From Mycolicibacterium chubuense (GTDB lineage: Bacteria > Actinomycetota > Actinomycetes > Mycobacteriales > Mycobacteriaceae): a stretch of DNA of 54,306 nucleotides. The notes below the pieces were generated by a model, which saw only the letters and a program-made list of their open reading frames with translations, made no database searches and was not told the origin of the DNA. The stretch covers positions 111,326 to 165,631 of the forward strand of contig NZ_JYNX01000031.1 of NCBI RefSeq assembly GCF_001044255.1. Reading direction: 5' to 3'. A program made the position numbers and the translations under genes. Numbering within the stretch: position 1 is the first letter of the stretch; each line of letters begins with the position of its first letter. Positions 34,967-46,729 of the stretch are shown here, piece by piece.

Positions 34967-36184
34967 GTGGAAGGTGCGGTAGCAGGCCTGGTCCTGCTCG
35001 GAGTGCTGGTGGTGTTCGCCAGCATCATCGTCGCGAAGTCGGTGGCGCTGATCCCGCAGGCGGAGGCCGCGGTGATCGAGCGGCTCGGCCGCTACAGCAA
35101 GACGGTGTCGGGTCAGCTGACCCTGCTGCTGCCGTTCGTGGACAAGATCCGCGCGCGGGTGGATCTGCGCGAGCGGGTGGTGTCGTTCCCGCCGCAACCC
35201 GTGATCACCGAGGACAACCTGACGGTCAACATCGACACGGTGGTGTATTTCCAGGTCACCAACCCGCAGGCCGCCGTCTACCAGATCAGCAACTACATCG
35301 TGGGTGTCGAGCAGCTGACCACCACGACGCTGCGCAACGTCGTCGGCGGCATGACACTCGAGCAGACCCTGACCTCGCGGGACTCGATCAACGGCCAGCT
35401 GCGCGGCGTGCTCGACGAGGCCACCGGCCGCTGGGGCCTACGGGTGGCGCGGGTGGAGCTGCGCAGCATCGATCCGCCGCCGTCCATCCAGGACTCGATG
35501 GAGAAGCAGATGCGCGCCGACCGCGAGAAGCGCGCGATGATCCTCACCGCGGAAGGCAACCGGGAGGCGTCGATCAAGCAGGCCGAGGGGCAGAAGCAGG
35601 CGCAGATCCTCGCCGCCGAGGGGGCCAAGCAGGCGGCGATCCTGGCCGCCGAGGCCGATCGCCAGTCCCGGATGCTGCGCGCCCAGGGTGAACGCGCCGC
35701 GCAGTACCTGCAGGCGCAGGGGCAGGCGAAGGCCATCGAGAAGACGTTCGCGGCGATCAAGCGCGGCCGCCCCACTCCCGAGATGCTGGCCTACCAGTAC
35801 CTGCAGACGCTGCCGCAGATGGCCAAAGGGGAGGCCAACAAGGTGTGGCTGGTGCCCAGCGATTTCGGCTCCGCGCTGGAGGGCTTCACCAAGATGCTCG
35901 GCGCACCCGGCTCCGACGGCGTCTTCCGGTACACCCCCTCCCCGGTGGAGGAGGACCTGCCCGCACCGGAGGACGACTCCGCCGAGGTGGCCGAGTGGTT
36001 CAACACGCAGACCGATCCGGAGATCGCGCAGGCCGTCGCGCAGGCCGTCGCCGAGGCGCGCACCCCGGTGGCCGGGTCGCTGGACGCACCGCCGCAGTAC
36101 CCTCCGCTGTCCCAGCAGACCCAGCCCCCGGCGACCGATTACACCCAGCCGCCGGCGGCGCCCCGGCACGGCGCCGCGGAGTAG
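34967..36184 (+). CDS. SPFH/stomatin-like membrane protein (QmcA type)
   Basis: A 405-residue protein: N-terminal helix (AGLVLLGVLVVFASIIVA), SPFH domain (about 25–190, with EAAVIERLGRYSKTV and NIDTVVYFQV), then an Ala/Glu/Gln coiled coil (EGNREASIKQAEGQKQ and similar repeats) and a Pro/Gln-rich tail. Such proteins assemble into large membrane rings that organise lipids and quality-control proteases. GTG 34967 after GAGGAG. Matches Rv1488. Partner of the NfeD protein. Confidence 0.92.
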   Translation: MEGAVAGLVLLGVLVVFASIIVAKSVALIPQAEAAVIERLGRYSKTVSGQLTLLLPFVDKIRARVDLRERVVSFPPQPVITEDNLTVNIDTVVYFQVTNPQAAVYQISNYIVGVEQLTTTTLRNVVGGMTLEQTLTSRDSINGQLRGVLDEATGRWGLRVARVELRSIDPPPSIQDSMEKQMRADREKRAMILTAEGNREASIKQAEGQKQAQILAAEGAKQAAILAAEADRQSRMLRAQGERAAQYLQAQGQAKAIEKTFAAIKRGRPTPEMLAYQYLQTLPQMAKGEANKVWLVPSDFGSALEGFTKMLGAPGSDGVFRYTPSPVEEDLPAPEDDSAEVAEWFNTQTDPEIAQAVAQAVAEARTPVAGSLDAPPQYPPLSQQTQPPATDYTQPPAAPRHGAAE

Positions 36185-36187
36185 CCG

Positions 36188-36577
36188 ATGAGTGCGGCAG
36201 GCCTGCTGGGCTCCCGACGCACCTACGCGGTGCTCGCCGCGATGGAGGTCGGAGACGCGCTGGCCTGCATCGGTCCCATCGCACCGGTCCGCAAGGCACT
36301 CGACGACGTCGGCCTGCCCGACGAACTCCGCCCGGTGCTTCCGGTCGTCAAAGGGGCCGCTGTGGTGGGGCTGCTGTCGGTGTACCGGTTTCCGGCACTG
36401 GCCCGGCTGACCACCTTCATGCTGACGGTGTACTTCACGCTCGCCGTCGGGGCGCACATCAGGGCGAAGGATTGGAGTCCGGGGCTGGCGGCGGCGTCGT
36501 CGTTGCTGGCGCTGTTCGGGACGATGACGGTGCAGGGACCGCCGCCGCGCGCCGATGCGTCCGCAGCTCGTAGATGA
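36188..36577 (+). CDS. DoxX-like small membrane protein
   Basis: A 129-residue protein with four hydrophobic helices (YAVLAAMEVGDALACIG, VVKGAAVVGLLSVYRF, TTFMLTVYFTLAVGAHI, LAAASSLLALFGTMTV), in the pattern of the DoxX_2 family. Function unknown. It begins three bases after the SPFH gene, so it is likely in that operon; position fits Rv1489. Its last 119 bases, including the fourth helix, overlap the convergent TVP38-type gene. Confidence 0.8.
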   Translation: MSAAGLLGSRRTYAVLAAMEVGDALACIGPIAPVRKALDDVGLPDELRPVLPVVKGAAVVGLLSVYRFPALARLTTFMLTVYFTLAVGAHIRAKDWSPGLAAASSLLALFGTMTVQGPPPRADASAARR

Positions 36578-37295
36578 GGCCGGCCACGCCCAGCGCGGCG
36601 GTGCACAGCGACACCACGAACAGCAGCGGGCTGACGTTGCCGGTGAGCGCGTCACCGAGGATGACGACTGCGGCGGTGCCGGGCAGCAGGCCCGCGATCG
36701 TGGCCAGCGTGTAGGGCAGCAGCCGCACCGCCGACGCGCCGGCGGCGTAGTTGAGAACCGAGAAGGGCACCGCGGGGATCATTCGCATCGCGATCACGGC
36801 GACCCAGCCGCGCTCACGCAGCCGGGTGTCCAGCGCGTCGACCTTCGGATGGCTGACCAGCCTGCTGAGCTGCCAGCCCGCCGCGCGGACGAGCAGCACC
36901 GCGAGCACCGCGCTCAGCGTGCTCGCCACCACCGCGATCGGGATCCCGAGGTAGGGGCCGAACAGCAGCCCCGCCGCCAGAGTGAACGCCGTTCGCGGGA
37001 ACGGGAAGACAGTGACGACCACGTGCGCGGCCAAAAACGCGAGCGGGAACCAGGGGCCGACCGACGTCGCCCAGTCGCGGAGCTGCACCGCGGTGGGCAG
37101 CGGCACCAGAATTGCGACTGCGACGAGAATCACAATCGTGATCAGCATGGCCGCCAACCGGGCGGGAGGCACCGTCCGCAGGGTCGCGAGCACCGTGGCC
37201 GGCACGGCGCGCAACGCGCTGACGACGGGTTTCACGACTCCCCACAGTACGGGCACGGCCCGGTCACCTCGCGACACCGACGTGACGGACATCAT
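36459..37295 (-). CDS. TVP38/TMEM64 (DedA-superfamily) membrane protein
   Basis: A 278-residue protein with about six helices and the SNARE-associated/VTT domain: FPFPRTAFTLAAGLLFGP and RMIPAVPFSVLNYAAGAS are the paired re-entrant motifs of the family, whose members act in lipid scrambling or flipping. The last 30 residues (AVPAPSSSRTAPATTT onward) are low complexity and lie within the DoxX overlap. The start is uncertain: ATG 37295 or 37292, or GTG 37238 near GGGGAG. Matches Rv1491c. Confidence 0.85.
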   Translation of the reverse strand: MMSVTSVSRGDRAVPVLWGVVKPVVSALRAVPATVLATLRTVPPARLAAMLITIVILVAVAILVPLPTAVQLRDWATSVGPWFPLAFLAAHVVVTVFPFPRTAFTLAAGLLFGPYLGIPIAVVASTLSAVLAVLLVRAAGWQLSRLVSHPKVDALDTRLRERGWVAVIAMRMIPAVPFSVLNYAAGASAVRLLPYTLATIAGLLPGTAAVVILGDALTGNVSPLLFVVSLCTAALGVAGLIYELRTHRRAAAVPAPSSSRTAPATTTPPPAPDSNPSP

Positions 37296-37303
37296 TTAGC
37301 CTG

Positions 37304-39148
37304 ATGGCTGTGCAGACACCCACCGATGTGGACCAATGGCGCTCTGCGGTGGCAGCCGTGCTGGCCAAGTCGAGTCGGCGGGAGCCGGCCGAGCTGGGTG
37401 CCGAGCCCGAGCGGTTGCTGGACTCTGACACCTACGAGGGCTTCCCGATCCGGCCGCTCTACACCGGCGCCGATGAGCTTCCGGAGCAGGCCCTGCCCGG
37501 CAGCTGGCCGTTCGTGCGCGGCGGTGACGCACTGCGCGACGTCAAGTCCGGCTGGAAGGTGGCCGAGGCGTTCCCCTCCGGTGATGCTGCCGTGGCCGAG
37601 GTCAACGGGGCGGTGCTGCTCAGCCTGACCGAGGGGGTCAGCGCGCTGGCCCTGCGCGTCGGTGACGGCGCGATCGCGACCGACGACCTGAACCGTGTGC
37701 TCGACGGGGTGTACCTCGACCTGGTGCCGATCGTGGTGGAGGTGGCCGGCGACGGATCGGTGTACCGCGCGGCCGCCGAGGCGCTGCTGGCGATGCTCGA
37801 GGGCCTCGACGACGACCAGTGCTCCCGCCTGTCGGTGGATCTGGGCGGCGATCCACTGACCGCCCCGCTGGCCGGGCGGCCGGCGCCGTCGCTCGCCGAC
37901 GTGACCGCGGTGGCCGAGAAGGCGGCCCGCTTCGACGGGCATGTCCGGACCGTCACCGTCGACGGCCCCACGCTGCACGACCTGGGGGCGAACGCCTCGT
38001 GGGAGCTCGGCGCCGCGATCGGCGCCGGGGTGGCCCACCTGCGCGCGCTGCTTGAGGCGGGCCTGCCCGCCGCCACGGCGCTGCGGCAGATCAGCTTCCG
38101 GTTCGCCGCCGACGACGACCAGTTCATGACGATCGCGAAACTGCGTGCGGCGCGCCGACTCTGGGCCCGGGTGGCCGAGGTGGCCGGAGCCCCCGAAGCC
38201 GGCGCGGCGACCCTGCACGCAGCCACGTCGCTGCCGATGATGGCCCAGCGCGATCCGTGGGTGAACATGCTGCGCACCACGGTGGCCGCCTTCGCCGCCG
38301 GCGTGGGCGGCGCGGACACCGTGCTGGTGCACCCGTTCGACGTCGCCATCGACGGCGGATTCCCCGGCACCGCACGCAGTTTCGCCCGGCGCATCGCTCG
38401 CAACACCCAGCTGCTGCTGCTCGAGGAGTCCCATCTGGGTCAGGTGCTCGACCCGGCGGGCGGGTCCTGGTTCGTCGAGGACCTCACCTCCCGGCTGGCC
38501 GATGCGGCCTGGACGAACTTCCAGGAGATCGAGGCCGCCGGCGGTTTCGAGGCGGCGCGTGAGCACGTGCGTGAGCGCATCGCCGAGGTCGCCGGCCGAC
38601 GCGCCGAGGACATCGCCCACCGGCGCACCGCGATCACCGGTGTCAACGAGTTCCCTGATCTCGCCGAAGTCCCGCTCCCGCAGGGCGATCCGCTGCCCAC
38701 CGTGCACCGCTACGCGGCGGACTTCGAAGCGCTGCGCAATCGCTCCGACGCCCATCTGCACAAGACCGGAGCCCGGCCCGCCGCCCTGCTGTTGCCGCTG
38801 GGCCCGCTGGCCGAGCACAACATCCGTGCCACGTTCGCGGTGAACCTGCTCGCCTCCGGCGGTATCGAGGCCGTCAACCCCGGACCGCTCGACGCGGCCG
38901 GTGTCGGCGCCGCGGTGTCGGCGGCCGGCGGCGCGCAGGTCGCGCTCATCTGCGGCACCGACGCCCGCTACGGGGACGAGGTGGCCGACGTGGTCACCGC
39001 AGCACGGGCCGCCGGGGTCGAACACATCCTGCTGGCCGGGCCGGAAAAGGCGGTCGCCGAAGCCGATTCGAAGCCTGACGGCTACGTGACCGCGAAGATC
39101 GACGCGGTCTGCGTGCTGTCGGATCTGCTGACCCGATTGGGGGCATGA
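37304..39148 (+). CDS. mutA: methylmalonyl-CoA mutase small subunit
   Basis: Non-catalytic beta subunit of the adenosylcobalamin enzyme that interconverts methylmalonyl-CoA and succinyl-CoA (propionate use and supply of branched-lipid precursors). 614 residues: a TIM-barrel domain ([11 protein letters not shown] onward) and a degenerate B12 fold where the DxHxxG motif is missing ([15 protein letters not shown] at its place). ATG 37304. Its stop precedes mutB by one base. Matches Rv1492. Confidence 0.96.
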   Translation: MAVQTPTDVDQWRSAVAAVLAKSSRREPAELGAEPERLLDSDTYEGFPIRPLYTGADELPEQALPGSWPFVRGGDALRDVKSGWKVAEAFPSGDAAVAEVNGAVLLSLTEGVSALALRVGDGAIATDDLNRVLDGVYLDLVPIVVEVAGDGSVYRAAAEALLAMLEGLDDDQCSRLSVDLGGDPLTAPLAGRPAPSLADVTAVAEKAARFDGHVRTVTVDGPTLHDLGANASWELGAAIGAGVAHLRALLEAGLPAATALRQISFRFAADDDQFMTIAKLRAARRLWARVAEVAGAPEAGAATLHAATSLPMMAQRDPWVNMLRTTVAAFAAGVGGADTVLVHPFDVAIDGGFPGTARSFARRIARNTQLLLLEESHLGQVLDPAGGSWFVEDLTSRLADAAWTNFQEIEAAGGFEAAREHVRERIAEVAGRRAEDIAHRRTAITGVNEFPDLAEVPLPQGDPLPTVHRYAADFEALRNRSDAHLHKTGARPAALLLPLGPLAEHNIRATFAVNLLASGGIEAVNPGPLDAAGVGAAVSAAGGAQVALICGTDARYGDEVADVVTAARAAGVEHILLAGPEKAVAEADSKPDGYVTAKIDAVCVLSDLLTRLGA

Positions 39149-39149
39149 C

Positions 39150-41408
<2,259 letters not shown>

Positions 41409-42401
41409 ATGAGCCGACCGGTCGAGCTGGCGTCCGCACTGCGCGGCGGTGACCGCTCCGCGCTGGCGCGGGCGATCACGCTGGTCGAGTCGACGCGTGC
41501 CGATCACCGGCAGCAGGCCCAGGAGCTGCTGCTCGAGCTGATGCCCGACGCGGGCAAGGCGGTCCACGTCGGCATCACCGGCGTCCCCGGCGTCGGGAAG
41601 TCCACCACCATCGAAGCGCTCGGGATGTCGCTGATCGACCAGGGCCATCGCGTCGCGGTGCTGGCCGTCGACCCCTCGTCCACCCGCACCGGCGGCTCGA
41701 TTCTCGGCGACAAGACGCGGATGGCCCGGCTCGCGGTGCACCCCGACGCCTACATCCGGCCGTCGCCGACGTCGGGCACCCTCGGGGGCGTCGCGAAGGC
41801 GACCCGCGAGACGATCGTGCTGCTCGAGGCGGCCGGCTACGACGTCATCCTGGTCGAGACGGTCGGGGTGGGGCAGTCCGAGGTGACGGTCGCCAACATG
41901 GTCGACACCTTCGTGTTCCTGACCCTGGCCCGCACCGGCGACTCGCTGCAGGGCATCAAGAAGGGCGTCCTCGAGCTCGCCGACGTCGTCGTGGTGAACA
42001 AGGCCGACGGCGAGCACGCCGTCGAGGCCAAGGCGGCCGCTCGTGAACTGGCCGGGGCGCTGCGTTTGCTCTATCCGCGTGAAACACTGTGGCGCCCTCC
42101 GGTTCTGACCATGAGCGCGCTGGAGGGCACCGGACTGCAGGAGCTGTGGAACGCCGTGCTCGAGCATCGCCGGGTGCTCACCGAGGCCGGGGAGTTCGAG
42201 GCGCGCCGACGCACCCAGCAAGTGGAATGGATGTGGTCGATGGTCCGCGACACGGTGCTCGACCGCGTGCTGTCCAGCACCGGCGTGCGCGCGGTCCGCG
42301 CCGAGGTGGAACGCCGGGTCCGGGACGGGGAGCTGACGCCGGCGCTTGCTGCTCAGGAGATCCTGGACGCCGCCGAGCGCCCGGGCAAATCTTTAGATTA
42401 A
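41409..42401 (+). CDS. meaB: MeaB-type GTPase, methylmalonyl-CoA mutase chaperone
   Basis: G3E GTPase that gates cofactor loading and protects methylmalonyl-CoA mutase. 330 residues: Walker [10 protein letters not shown] (57–65), [28 protein letters not shown] (switch), NKADG (guanine specificity), and a C-terminal dimerisation arm. The ATG directly follows the mutB stop, without the mazEF4 toxin–antitoxin genes that lie here in M. tuberculosis. Matches Rv1496. Confidence 0.95.
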   Translation: MSRPVELASALRGGDRSALARAITLVESTRADHRQQAQELLLELMPDAGKAVHVGITGVPGVGKSTTIEALGMSLIDQGHRVAVLAVDPSSTRTGGSILGDKTRMARLAVHPDAYIRPSPTSGTLGGVAKATRETIVLLEAAGYDVILVETVGVGQSEVTVANMVDTFVFLTLARTGDSLQGIKKGVLELADVVVVNKADGEHAVEAKAAARELAGALRLLYPRETLWRPPVLTMSALEGTGLQELWNAVLEHRRVLTEAGEFEARRRTQQVEWMWSMVRDTVLDRVLSSTGVRAVRAEVERRVRDGELTPALAAQEILDAAERPGKSLD

Positions 42402-42455
42402 CGAATCGGTAACTCTCCGGTTGTTTGCCGCGCGGCGGAGTACATTCACGTCATT

Positions 42456-43727
42456 GTGACGGGCGTCAAGAACGATCCGGAGCGCAATGAGGCGCTCCCA
42501 CCCGGGGTCCAGGGAGCTGCCGACCCCGCCTTCGCGTGGGCGGTCCGGGCGTTCAAGCAGATGTTCCCGCACCGCCGGTTCGGCGGCGGCGCCCTGGCGG
42601 TGTACCTGGACGGTGAGCCCGTCGTCGACGTCTGGACCGGCTGGTCGGACCGTCGGGGACGCCGGCACTGGACCGCCGACACCGCGCCGATGGTGTTCTC
42701 GGCCACCAAGGGAGTGGCGGCGACCGTCATCCACCGGCTGGCCGACCGCGGCCTGATCGACTACGACGCCCCGGTCGCCGAGTACTGGCGCGAGTTCGGC
42801 GCCAACGGCAAGGCGAAGATCACCGTCCGCGACGCGCTGCGGCACCGCGCCGGGCTGTCGCAGCTCAACGGTGTCGCCGGCGCCGATCTGATGGACCACT
42901 TCGGCATGGAGGAGCGGCTCGCCGCGGCACCCGCGAGCTGGCTGGTCGGTCGCCCCGCCTACCACGCGTTCACGTTCGGCTGGCTGCTGTCCGGGCTGGC
43001 CCGCTCCGTGACCGGAACCGGGATGCGGGAGCTGATGCGCAGCGAGATCGCGGCGCCGCTGAACACCGACGGCCTGCATCTGGGTCGCCCGCCGGTGCAG
43101 GCGCCGACGCAGCCGGCCCGGATCATCGGTCCGCAGACCCGGCTGCAGAACCCGGTGTTCAACCTGGTGGCGCCGCATCTGGCCGCGCTGCCGTTCTCCG
43201 CGGCGTTCGGCGCGATGTACTTCCCGGGTGTGAAGGCGTTCGTGCAGGGCGACACACCGATGCTGGACAGTGAGATCCCGGCCGCGAACGGGGTGGCCAC
43301 CGCGCGGGCGCTGGCCCGGATGTACGGCGCGATCGCCAACGGCGGACGCATCGAGGACACCCAGTTCCTGTCGAGCCGGACGGCCGCAGCCCTGGTCGGC
43401 AGGCCGAGCCTGCGCCTGGACCACAGCATGATCATGCCGCTGTCGTTCCACCTCGGTTACCACGGGCTGCCGCTGCCGGGGGTACTGCCCGGCTTCGGGC
43501 ACGTGGGTCTCGGCGGGTCGCTGGGGTGGGCCGATCCGGACCGGGGACTGGCGTTCAGCTTCGTGCACAACCGGTTGTTGACCCCGTTCGTGGTCAGCGA
43601 CCAGGCCGGCTTCGTCACCACCGCGGCGCTGATCCGCCGCGGGGCCGCGCTGGCCCGCAGAAACGGCTACCGCCGGGTGCCGGACTTCGGTGCGCCGTTC
43701 GCCGACGTCACCGCGCAGGCGATGTAG
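42456..43727 (+). CDS. lipL: serine beta-lactamase-like esterase/lipase
   Basis: Class C beta-lactamase-fold hydrolase of 423 residues. Ser82 and Lys85 in FSATKG form the SxxK motif, YHAFTFGW supplies the conserved Tyr, and GHVGLGGS the third motif. No signal peptide is visible. Such mycobacterial proteins (Rv1497, lipL) have esterase activity on short or medium acyl esters. GTG 42456 follows TACATT (42441–42446), a good -10 for a nearly leaderless message. Confidence 0.9.
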   Translation: MTGVKNDPERNEALPPGVQGAADPAFAWAVRAFKQMFPHRRFGGGALAVYLDGEPVVDVWTGWSDRRGRRHWTADTAPMVFSATKGVAATVIHRLADRGLIDYDAPVAEYWREFGANGKAKITVRDALRHRAGLSQLNGVAGADLMDHFGMEERLAAAPASWLVGRPAYHAFTFGWLLSGLARSVTGTGMRELMRSEIAAPLNTDGLHLGRPPVQAPTQPARIIGPQTRLQNPVFNLVAPHLAALPFSAAFGAMYFPGVKAFVQGDTPMLDSEIPAANGVATARALARMYGAIANGGRIEDTQFLSSRTAAALVGRPSLRLDHSMIMPLSFHLGYHGLPLPGVLPGFGHVGLGGSLGWADPDRGLAFSFVHNRLLTPFVVSDQAGFVTTAALIRRGAALARRNGYRRVPDFGAPFADVTAQAM

Positions 43728-43919
43728 CACCCACCTCGGTTCGAAGAGTGGCGACTCGGGTCAGTGCTGTTTGCTGAACACTGCGGTTGCGGTCCACTCC
43801 GTCGCCCGGCGCCGAAGCGGAAGCAACCATTCCCCGTCCCACGCCGGGGCCATGGTATCGCCGATTTCGCTCAGTGGATAGGACCCGCCGCCGGAGCGGC
43901 TTCCGTGTCCTGCCGCGGA

Positions 43920-45509
43920 TCAGGATTTGCCGAACTCGGCCGCAAGTGTCTTCTTGTCGACTTTCTCGCCCGCGAGCGTCGGCAGCGGGTTGTCGGTGAG
44001 GTGCCAGCTGGTCGGCACCGCGAACGACGCGACCGTGTCGGACAGGTGCTCGCGGAGCGCGTCGACCGCGGGCGGCTCGGCGCCCTCGCGATAGACGACC
44101 ACCGCCGCCAGTTCCTCGCCGAGGTCGGGGTGGGGGATACCGAAGACCGCCGCCTCCACGACCGCCGGGTGAGATGTCAGCGCGGCTTCGACCTGCGGGC
44201 ACGCGATGTTCTCACCGCCCCGGATGACCATGTCCTTGCTGCGGCCGTCGATGTAGAGGTAGCCGTCGTCGTCGAGGTGGCCGAGGTCGCCGCTGTGCAG
44301 CCAGCCCTCGCCGTCGACGGTGCCGTCATCACGCCCGGCGTAGCCGAGCATCACGGTGGGGGAACGGGCCAGCACCTCGCCGACGCCGTCGGCGTCGGGC
44401 CGGTCGATCCGGACCTCGACGACCGGATACGGCCGGCCGACGGTCCCGGGGCGCTCGAGCAGGTCGCGCCCGTCGGCGACGGTCAGGAAACCGCCGGCCT
44501 CGGTCATGCCCCAGGTGTTGCTCAGCCCCCGGGTGGCCAGGTTCGGCAGCGCGGTCCGTATCCGCTGCAGCAGATGCGGGCTGACCGGAGCGCCGCCCAA
44601 CGGCCAGGACCGCAGGCTGGTCAGATCGTAGGAGCCGAAGTCGGGGTGTTCGAGCACGCGCACGGCCATCGTCGGCACCGCGCCCCACACCGCGACCCGT
44701 TCGGCCTCGATCAGCGCCATCACCGCGCCCGCGTCGAACCGCCCCTGCGTCAGCACGATCCGGCCGCCGGTCAGGAAATGGGTCAGCAGCGAGGAGCAAC
44801 CTCCGATGTGGAACATCGGTGTGCTCGCGAGGCTGACCACCGCGGGGGAGTCCGGCGCCAGCCGGTGCGGCTGCCTGCCGCTGCGGGCGAAGATGTTCTG
44901 CTGGTTGGCGATCACCGAGCGGCGGGACAGCTGCACGGCCTTGGGCATGCCGGAGCTGCCCGAGGTGAACAGCACCAGTGCCACGTCGTCGCGGCCGCGT
45001 TCCGCCGACGCGAGCTCCCCGTCGGCTCCCGCGCCGGTGAACGCGTCGGCCAGCTCGGTGAGGTCACTGGTGGCGGTGGGCGCGTCGACGGCGGTGTCGG
45101 TCAGGATGTGGCGCAGGTCCAGCAGCGTGGTGGCGTGAGCGACCTCGGCGCGGGACCACCAGCGGTTGCCGAGAACCGGGACAGCGCCGCTCAGCCAGAG
45201 CGACCACAGGGCGAGCACCCATTCCGGGCTGTTGTAGCCGAACACCATCACGCGGTCGCCGACGCCGATGCCGCGGGCGGTCAGCTGCTCGACCGCTCGC
45301 GGCAGCGCTGCGCGGAAGTTCGCATAGGAGATGCGGCGCTCGCCGTGGACCAGGAAGTCGCGGTCGGTCCAGCGGCGCGTTCCGGCGATCAGCTCGGAGA
45401 ACGTTCGGGGGCCGTGCCGGTACAGCAGACCGGGATGTCCGGCGTAGGAACCCTGGTCGACGTCGGCCGACCACGGCGCTGTCGTCAGGTCCGGGCCCGG
45501 GTGAACCAC
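43920..45509 (-). CDS. acyl-adenylating enzyme, FadD-like acyl-CoA ligase
   Basis: ANL-superfamily enzyme of 529 residues that would activate a carboxylic acid with ATP and pass it to CoA or another thiol. Motifs: FTSGSSGMPKA (181–191, P-loop), NTWGMTEAGG (331–340), HSGDLGHLDDDGYLYIDGR (405–423), and AGEKVDKKTL (513–522) with the catalytic lysine. Frame is open far upstream in shadow of the next gene; GTG 45509 has AGGA just before it and overlaps the 7-TM gene by 25 bases. Substrate unknown. Third gene of the small-HTH operon; not present here in M. tuberculosis. Confidence 0.85.
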   Translation of the reverse strand: MVHPGPDLTTAPWSADVDQGSYAGHPGLLYRHGPRTFSELIAGTRRWTDRDFLVHGERRISYANFRAALPRAVEQLTARGIGVGDRVMVFGYNSPEWVLALWSLWLSGAVPVLGNRWWSRAEVAHATTLLDLRHILTDTAVDAPTATSDLTELADAFTGAGADGELASAERGRDDVALVLFTSGSSGMPKAVQLSRRSVIANQQNIFARSGRQPHRLAPDSPAVVSLASTPMFHIGGCSSLLTHFLTGGRIVLTQGRFDAGAVMALIEAERVAVWGAVPTMAVRVLEHPDFGSYDLTSLRSWPLGGAPVSPHLLQRIRTALPNLATRGLSNTWGMTEAGGFLTVADGRDLLERPGTVGRPYPVVEVRIDRPDADGVGEVLARSPTVMLGYAGRDDGTVDGEGWLHSGDLGHLDDDGYLYIDGRSKDMVIRGGENIACPQVEAALTSHPAVVEAAVFGIPHPDLGEELAAVVVYREGAEPPAVDALREHLSDTVASFAVPTSWHLTDNPLPTLAGEKVDKKTLAAEFGKS

Positions 45510-46219
45510 TTGGTCCTGATCCGCCACGAGTGCGCCGACGTCAGCGCGAACCCGGCGCCGCAGGCACAGGCGAAGATCCACACCAGGATGCTTCCCGCCA
45601 CGGTCTGCAGTGGGGGGACGAAGGCGGTGACGATGCGCACGACGCACGCGATCACGCCCATCGCCGAGGCCAACAGGTAGGTGTTCGCGATGCGTCGTGA
45701 CCGGGGATCGCTGCGCAGGATCAGCAGGGCCCGCGACCCGTAGGCGAGCAGATAGATCAACATGCCGCACAGCAGCAGCCAGTACATGTTCAGCCAGAAG
45801 TCGGTCGGCACCTCGAAGAAGTCCCGGCGGTACACCGTGGCGCCGTTGCCGAGCCAGAACGCGGCGAGCAGCAGCGGAATGCACAGCGTGGCGGGGCGCT
45901 CGACGAACTGTTTGAACCGTTGATGCATCGCATGATCGGCCTCGAGCCGGCCGAGGGTGTTGTAGACGATGGCCGACGCGGCGACGATGTACGCGTCGTG
46001 GCCGAGGTAGTCCTCGAGGTTCCACTTGCCGGTGAGCCCATACAGCCAGTGGCCGACGGTCTCCGAGGCCCACGGTGACATCAGCAGGACCGCGACGCCC
46101 TGCAGGGCGATGTTGAGGGTGGCGGCCACCTCCCAGCGGCACGACCAGGTGACACGCCGGATCCAGAGGCTCCACGCGATGCACAGCAGCGTGATGGCGA
46201 TGAGTGTTGCCAGGGCCAT
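45485..46219 (-). CDS. seven-helix membrane protein of unknown function
   Basis: A 244-residue protein with seven hydrophobic helices beginning at the N-terminus (LATLIAITLLCIAWSLW, ALQGVAVLLMSPWAS, YIVAASAIVYNTLG, LCIPLLLAAFWLG, LNMYWLLLCGMLIYLLAYG, YLLASAMGVIACVVRIV, ILVWIFACACGAGFALT). It has no transporter motif I recognise; the overall look recalls actinobacterial 7-TM proteins encoded beside small HTH regulators. ATG 46219 lies 12 bases after the HTH stop; its 3' end overlaps the acyl-ligase start. Confidence 0.75.
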   Translation of the reverse strand: MALATLIAITLLCIAWSLWIRRVTWSCRWEVAATLNIALQGVAVLLMSPWASETVGHWLYGLTGKWNLEDYLGHDAYIVAASAIVYNTLGRLEADHAMHQRFKQFVERPATLCIPLLLAAFWLGNGATVYRRDFFEVPTDFWLNMYWLLLCGMLIYLLAYGSRALLILRSDPRSRRIANTYLLASAMGVIACVVRIVTAFVPPLQTVAGSILVWIFACACGAGFALTSAHSWRIRTKWFTRART

Positions 46220-46231
46220 GAGCGGACCGAT

Positions 46232-46594
46232 CTACAGCGGCGGAGCGTCCAGCCGCGGCGTCAGCTCGGACAACCGCGGGATGCGTCGGACCGGCGCCTG
46301 CGCCGTCTTCTGCCGGGTCGCCACCGCCGCACGCGCGGACTCGACGTAACTGAAGACTTCCTGCCGGGTCATCAGGCCGAACTGGATCTGCAGATCCGGG
46401 TAGCTCAGATCGAACCGGTCCGCCACCCGCCGCAGCTCCTCGGCGTTGGGGTAGTCCGGCTCCTTGATGCGCCGGTAATAGGTACTGCTGGACGTGCCGA
46501 GGGCGTCGTAGATGTCTTTCGCATCGATCTCCCCGTCGAGGAGATAGTCGAGCAGGGCTTTGAGCTGTCTGCCGTTCTCGTCCGTCCTGGGCAC
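46232..46594 (-). CDS. small helix-turn-helix regulator
   Basis: A 120-residue cytosolic protein. LKALLDYLLDGEIDAKDIYD, GTSSSTYYRRIKE and AEELRRVADRFDLS form an HTH of the Xre-like type (residues 10–65). The C-terminal 40 residues are basic and proline-containing. GTG 46594 is chosen since a minus-strand promoter (-35 CTGACC, 46629–46624; -10 TACAGT, 46606–46601) lies six bases upstream, giving a leaderless message; the longer frame to 46642 lacks support. Probably binds the palindrome at 46681–46700 and controls both flanking operons; this is inference. Confidence 0.75.
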   Translation of the reverse strand: MPRTDENGRQLKALLDYLLDGEIDAKDIYDALGTSSSTYYRRIKEPDYPNAEELRRVADRFDLSYPDLQIQFGLMTRQEVFSYVESARAAVATRQKTAQAPVRRIPRLSELTPRLDAPPL

Positions 46595-46600
46595 CTGACC

Positions 46601-46722
46601 ACTGTAAACCGTGCGCCGGTTCTGGTCAGCCCCCGCCGGCAAACAGATAACACATTCTTAATTGACACGGCCGTCACAGTTTTGGGAGCAGTCTCCCAAA
46701 TCTGGGACAACCCCTGTACGGT
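46601..46722. promoter_or_regulatory. divergent leaderless promoters with perfect palindromic operator
   Basis: To the left, -35 CTGACC and -10 TACAGT (minus strand, 17-base spacer) serve the HTH gene. To the right, -10 TACGGT (46717–46722) lies seven bases before the ATG at 46730. TTTGGGAG-CAGT-CTCCCAAA (46681–46700) is a perfect 8-4-8 inverted repeat that covers the expected -35 of the rightward promoter; a further TGGGA half-site follows at 46703. TTGACA occurs at 46662. Confidence 0.6.
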
Positions 46723-46729
46723 TAGCTGC

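Noticed and set aside
43865-43882. tRNA-like stretch TTTCGCTCAGTGGATAGG after lipL
   Set aside because: It resembles a D-arm, but no anticodon arm with U33, no TTCGA T-arm and no matching acceptor stem could be found nearby. At most a remnant; the 192 bases 43728–43919 otherwise hold only a weak GC hairpin at 43887–43900.
45510-46184. N-terminal extension of the acyl-ligase frame to 46184
   Set aside because: This part overlaps the 7-TM gene completely and has no ANL-family likeness; GTG 45509 with AGGA fits better.
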